A stretch of DNA of 6,872 bases, taken from positions 1 to 6,872 of the forward strand of contig CAAGDZ010000467.1 in NCBI GenBank assembly GCA_900768735.1. The letters run 5' to 3'. The translations under genes were made by a program, and so were the position numbers. This document shows, piece by piece, positions 5,075-6,872 of this stretch. The DNA is from Oscillospiraceae bacterium. Lineage in GTDB: Bacteria > Bacillota > Clostridia > Oscillospirales > Ruminococcaceae. The first letter of the stretch is position 1. Each line of letters opens with the position of its first letter. The notes beneath the pieces were generated by a model. That model saw only the letters and a list, made by a program, of their open reading frames with translations. It was not told the origin of the DNA and searched no databases.

Positions 5075-5399
5075 GGGAAGCCCGCCGCCCTCCCTTTTAT
5101 CCCCCTACCCCCGAGGGAATTTGCAGACGCTTAGCGGCGCGTCTGTCCATTTACAGTCACTTTGTTTGCGCGGCGTCGTGCCGCGCTTTGGGTGACTGCC
5201 GTCGGGCTTCCATGCCCTGACGCGCTTTGGGCGTCTGCTTTTCGGCATCCATGCCGAGGGGGAGAAATCGGGAGCTAACGCCCCTGCGACCCCGAAAAAA
5301 GGGGCTGCCGCCCCAAACCCCGCCGCAAGACTCCCTCATCAACGCCACACCACCTTACGCCAACCGAAAACACATAAAATCCAAAGAAAGGACCTCAAC
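5075..5399. repeat. 325-nt non-coding block of nested inverted repeats
   Basis: No supported gene lies between TerL and portal. Perfect stems include CAGACGC/GCGTCTG (5124-5130, 5139-5145), CAGTCAC/GTGACTG (5154-5160, 5192-5198), and inside that GCGCGGC/GCCGCGC (5168-5174, 5180-5186, loop GTCGT). Others are GACGC/GCGTC (5219-5223, 5231-5235) and TCGGCA/TGCCGA (5242-5247, 5252-5257). GCAGACGC at 5123-5130 can instead pair with GCGTCTGC at 5231-5238. CGCGCTTTGGG recurs at 5182-5192 and 5221-5231, 39 nt apart, inside two diverged units of about 39 nt. From about 5333 to the portal start the strand becomes poor in G and rich in C and A. This looks like an inserted repeat element or structured RNA. 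Confidence 0.75.
5301..5314. repeat. GGGGC-N4-GCCCC hairpin, fourth copy
   Basis: GGGGC-TGCC-GCCCC followed by AAACCCC is the same hairpin type as at 6-19, 81-94 and 107-120. It is preceded by six A residues, so on the minus strand it would be a hairpin followed by six T residues, resembling an intrinsic terminator for leftward transcription. Confidence 0.5.
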
Positions 5400-6872
5400 A
5401 TGAACAAAACCACCCAAAAAGAAAAAATCACCCCCGCCCACCTTTGCTCCGCACTCTCCACCCTCAAAAAATACAAAGCCGGCAAAGCAAGTCTCGACCG
5501 CCGCATTGTATCAAACGAGCAGTGGTGGAAGATGCGGCACTGGGGCGAAATCCCCGCCGACCCTGCGGACATAAACCGACCCCGACCCGCCTCGGCGTGG
5601 CTGTTCAACTCCCTTGCGAACAAGCACGCCGACGCTATGGACAGTATCCCCGAGCCGACCGTACTCCCCCGCGAGCAGAGCGACAGCGAGGCGGCGCGCA
5701 CGCTTTCACAGCTTCTCCCCGCGGTGCTGGAGCGGTGCGGCTACGAAAAGCTGTACAGCGACGGCTGGTGGTACAAGCTGAAAAACGGCACGATGTGCCA
5801 GGCGGTGCTGTGGGATTCTTACCTTGACGGCGGCAGAGGAGACATCGCGATTAAGAACATCGACCTGTTAAACCTCTACTGGGAGCCGGGCATAAAGGAC
5901 ATACAGGACAGCCGCAACCTGTTTTACGTAAGCTTAGTCGATACCGATTTGCTTGAAAGCGAGTACCCCGAATTAAAGGGCAGGCTCGGCGGCGACACGG
6001 TAAACGCAGAGCGCTACAAGTACGACGATATGAATGACGAGAGCGGCAAGACCGCGGTCATAGACTGGTACTACAAAAAGCGCGCCGATGACAGCAACCG
6101 CACGGTGCTGCACTACTGCCGCTTTGTCGGAGAGAACCTGCTGTACGCGAGCGAAAACGACCCCGCATTGTGCAACACGGGATTTTACAGCCACGGGAAG
6201 TACCCGTTCGTGCTTGACCCGCTGTTTATCGCGGAGGGAACGCCCTGCGGCTTTGGCTATATCGACATTATGCGCGACGCGCAGATGTACATAGACAAGC
6301 TCGGTCAGGTGGTGCTGGAGCACACCGTGCAGATGAGCCGCAAGCGGTTTTTTATTAAGCAGAACAGTTCAATCCGCGAGGAGGAGTTCGCCGACTGGAG
6401 AAAACCGTTCGTCCACGTCTCGGGCAACCTCAGCGCCGACGACATACGCGAGATAAAGCTCGACCCGCTCGACAGCTCGGTGATGAACGTGCTTAACAGC
6501 AAGATTGAGGAGCTGAAAGAAACCAGCGGCAACCGCGACTTTTCTCAGGGCGGCACCGCAAACGGCGTGACCGCCGCGTCCGCGATAGCGGCTTTGCAGG
6601 AGGCGGGCAGCAAGCTGTCGCGGGATATGATAAAGGGGAGCTACTTCGCGTTCCAGAACGTGTGCTACCTCGTCATTGAGCTTATCGGGCAGTTTTACGA
6701 CGCGCCGAGAAGCTACCGCATAACCGGCGGAAATTACGCGGATAACCCCGACGGCGGCTTTGCCTATCTTGACAACAGCCTTTTGCGCGAGCAGGACATG
6801 GGCGAAATGTTCGGCGAGCCGCTTGGCAGCCGCAAGCCGGTTTTTGATGTCGTTTGCAGGGCGGGTAAGAAG
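5400..6872 (+). CDS. Phage portal protein (3' end beyond window)
   Basis: An open frame of 491 codons that continues past the window, so the C-terminus is missing. It matches the large portal proteins of Clostridia phages (P22-like portal family, PF16510 type), which form the dodecameric ring at one capsid vertex that TerL docks on. Recognisable parts are the early block NEQWWKMRHWGEI, then RPASAWLFNSLANKHADAMD, the middle block YPFVLDPLFIAEGTPCGFGY, and the late block GNRDFSQGG (377-385), then GVTAASAIAALQEAGSK, which is highly typical. The ATG at 5400 has AAAGGA (5387-5392) 7 nt upstream. Its first codons are rich in A and C, unlike the rest of the gene. No own promoter is convincing (TAAAAT at 5375-5380 lacks a -35), so it is probably read through from TerL. 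Assignment rests on remembered sequence patterns and position. Confidence 0.92.
   Translation, partial: MNKTTQKEKITPAHLCSALSTLKKYKAGKASLDRRIVSNEQWWKMRHWGEIPADPADINRPRPASAWLFNSLANKHADAMDSIPEPTVLPREQSDSEAARTLSQLLPAVLERCGYEKLYSDGWWYKLKNGTMCQAVLWDSYLDGGRGDIAIKNIDLLNLYWEPGIKDIQDSRNLFYVSLVDTDLLESEYPELKGRLGGDTVNAERYKYDDMNDESGKTAVIDWYYKKRADDSNRTVLHYCRFVGENLLYASENDPALCNTGFYSHGKYPFVLDPLFIAEGTPCGFGYIDIMRDAQMYIDKLGQVVLEHTVQMSRKRFFIKQNSSIREEEFADWRKPFVHVSGNLSADDIREIKLDPLDSSVMNVLNSKIEELKETSGNRDFSQGGTANGVTAASAIAALQEAGSKLSRDMIKGSYFAFQNVCYLVIELIGQFYDAPRSYRITGGNYADNPDGGFAYLDNSLLREQDMGEMFGEPLGSRKPVFDVVCRAGKK

Noticed and set aside
5157..5348. 63-codon minus-strand frame with repeats such as TPKARQ and SPKARH
   Set aside because: It is explained by the inverted-repeat block with a period divisible by three; no ribosome-binding site or known domain. 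Kept as a repeat instead.
5444..5827. 127-codon plus-strand frame in the portal region
   Set aside because: It is an alternative frame of the portal gene, which itself stays open from 5400 to the window end with recognisable sequence.

Overview
The window looks like the left-central part of a prophage in a gut-type Clostridium relative (Oscillospirales/Ruminococcaceae-like Firmicute). This rests on AAAGGA ribosome-binding sites, a perfect sigma-A promoter, portal, terminase and replication proteins of the kind common in Clostridia prophages, and GC-rich intergenic hairpin repeats. The organism is an inference; no host marker gene is present.

Layout. Positions 1-145 are gene-free and hold GC-rich hairpin repeats. 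On the minus strand follow an ImmA/IrrE-type metallopeptidase (169-600), a 197-nt gap with no convincing gene, and an XRE-family repressor (798-1166). Positions 1167-1566 form a divergent regulatory region. It has a perfect TTGACA-17-TATAAT promoter firing left into the repressor and a TTGACA-17-TAAGAT extended -10 promoter firing right, with repeated TGTTGA/TCAACA half-sites around them. Rightward come a small zinc-ribbon protein (1567-1821), a terminase small subunit carrying a large Cys/Asp/Pro tandem-repeat insert (1821-2813), a winged-helix replication-initiator-like protein (2815-3600), the terminase large subunit (about 3626-5074), a 325-nt gene-free block of nested inverted repeats (5075-5399), and a portal protein that runs off the window (5400-6872).

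How it works together. The repressor lacks a self-cleavage domain, so induction probably depends on the adjacent ImmA-type peptidase, as in ImmR/ImmA switches. Relief of repression would fire the rightward operon, in which start and stop codons nearly touch (TAGTG at 1819-1823, TGACATG at 2811-2817). TerS would recognise phage DNA, TerL would cut and pump it, and the portal is the channel it docks on. No integrase, Cro, recombinase or single-strand-binding gene is visible here.

Most unusual points: a nine-unit, mostly 14-residue repeat insert with six C-x4-C pairs inside TerS; a terminase large subunit whose well-placed ribosome-binding site points to ACG instead of ATG; a replication-type gene between the two terminase subunits; and a structured repeat block between TerL and portal.
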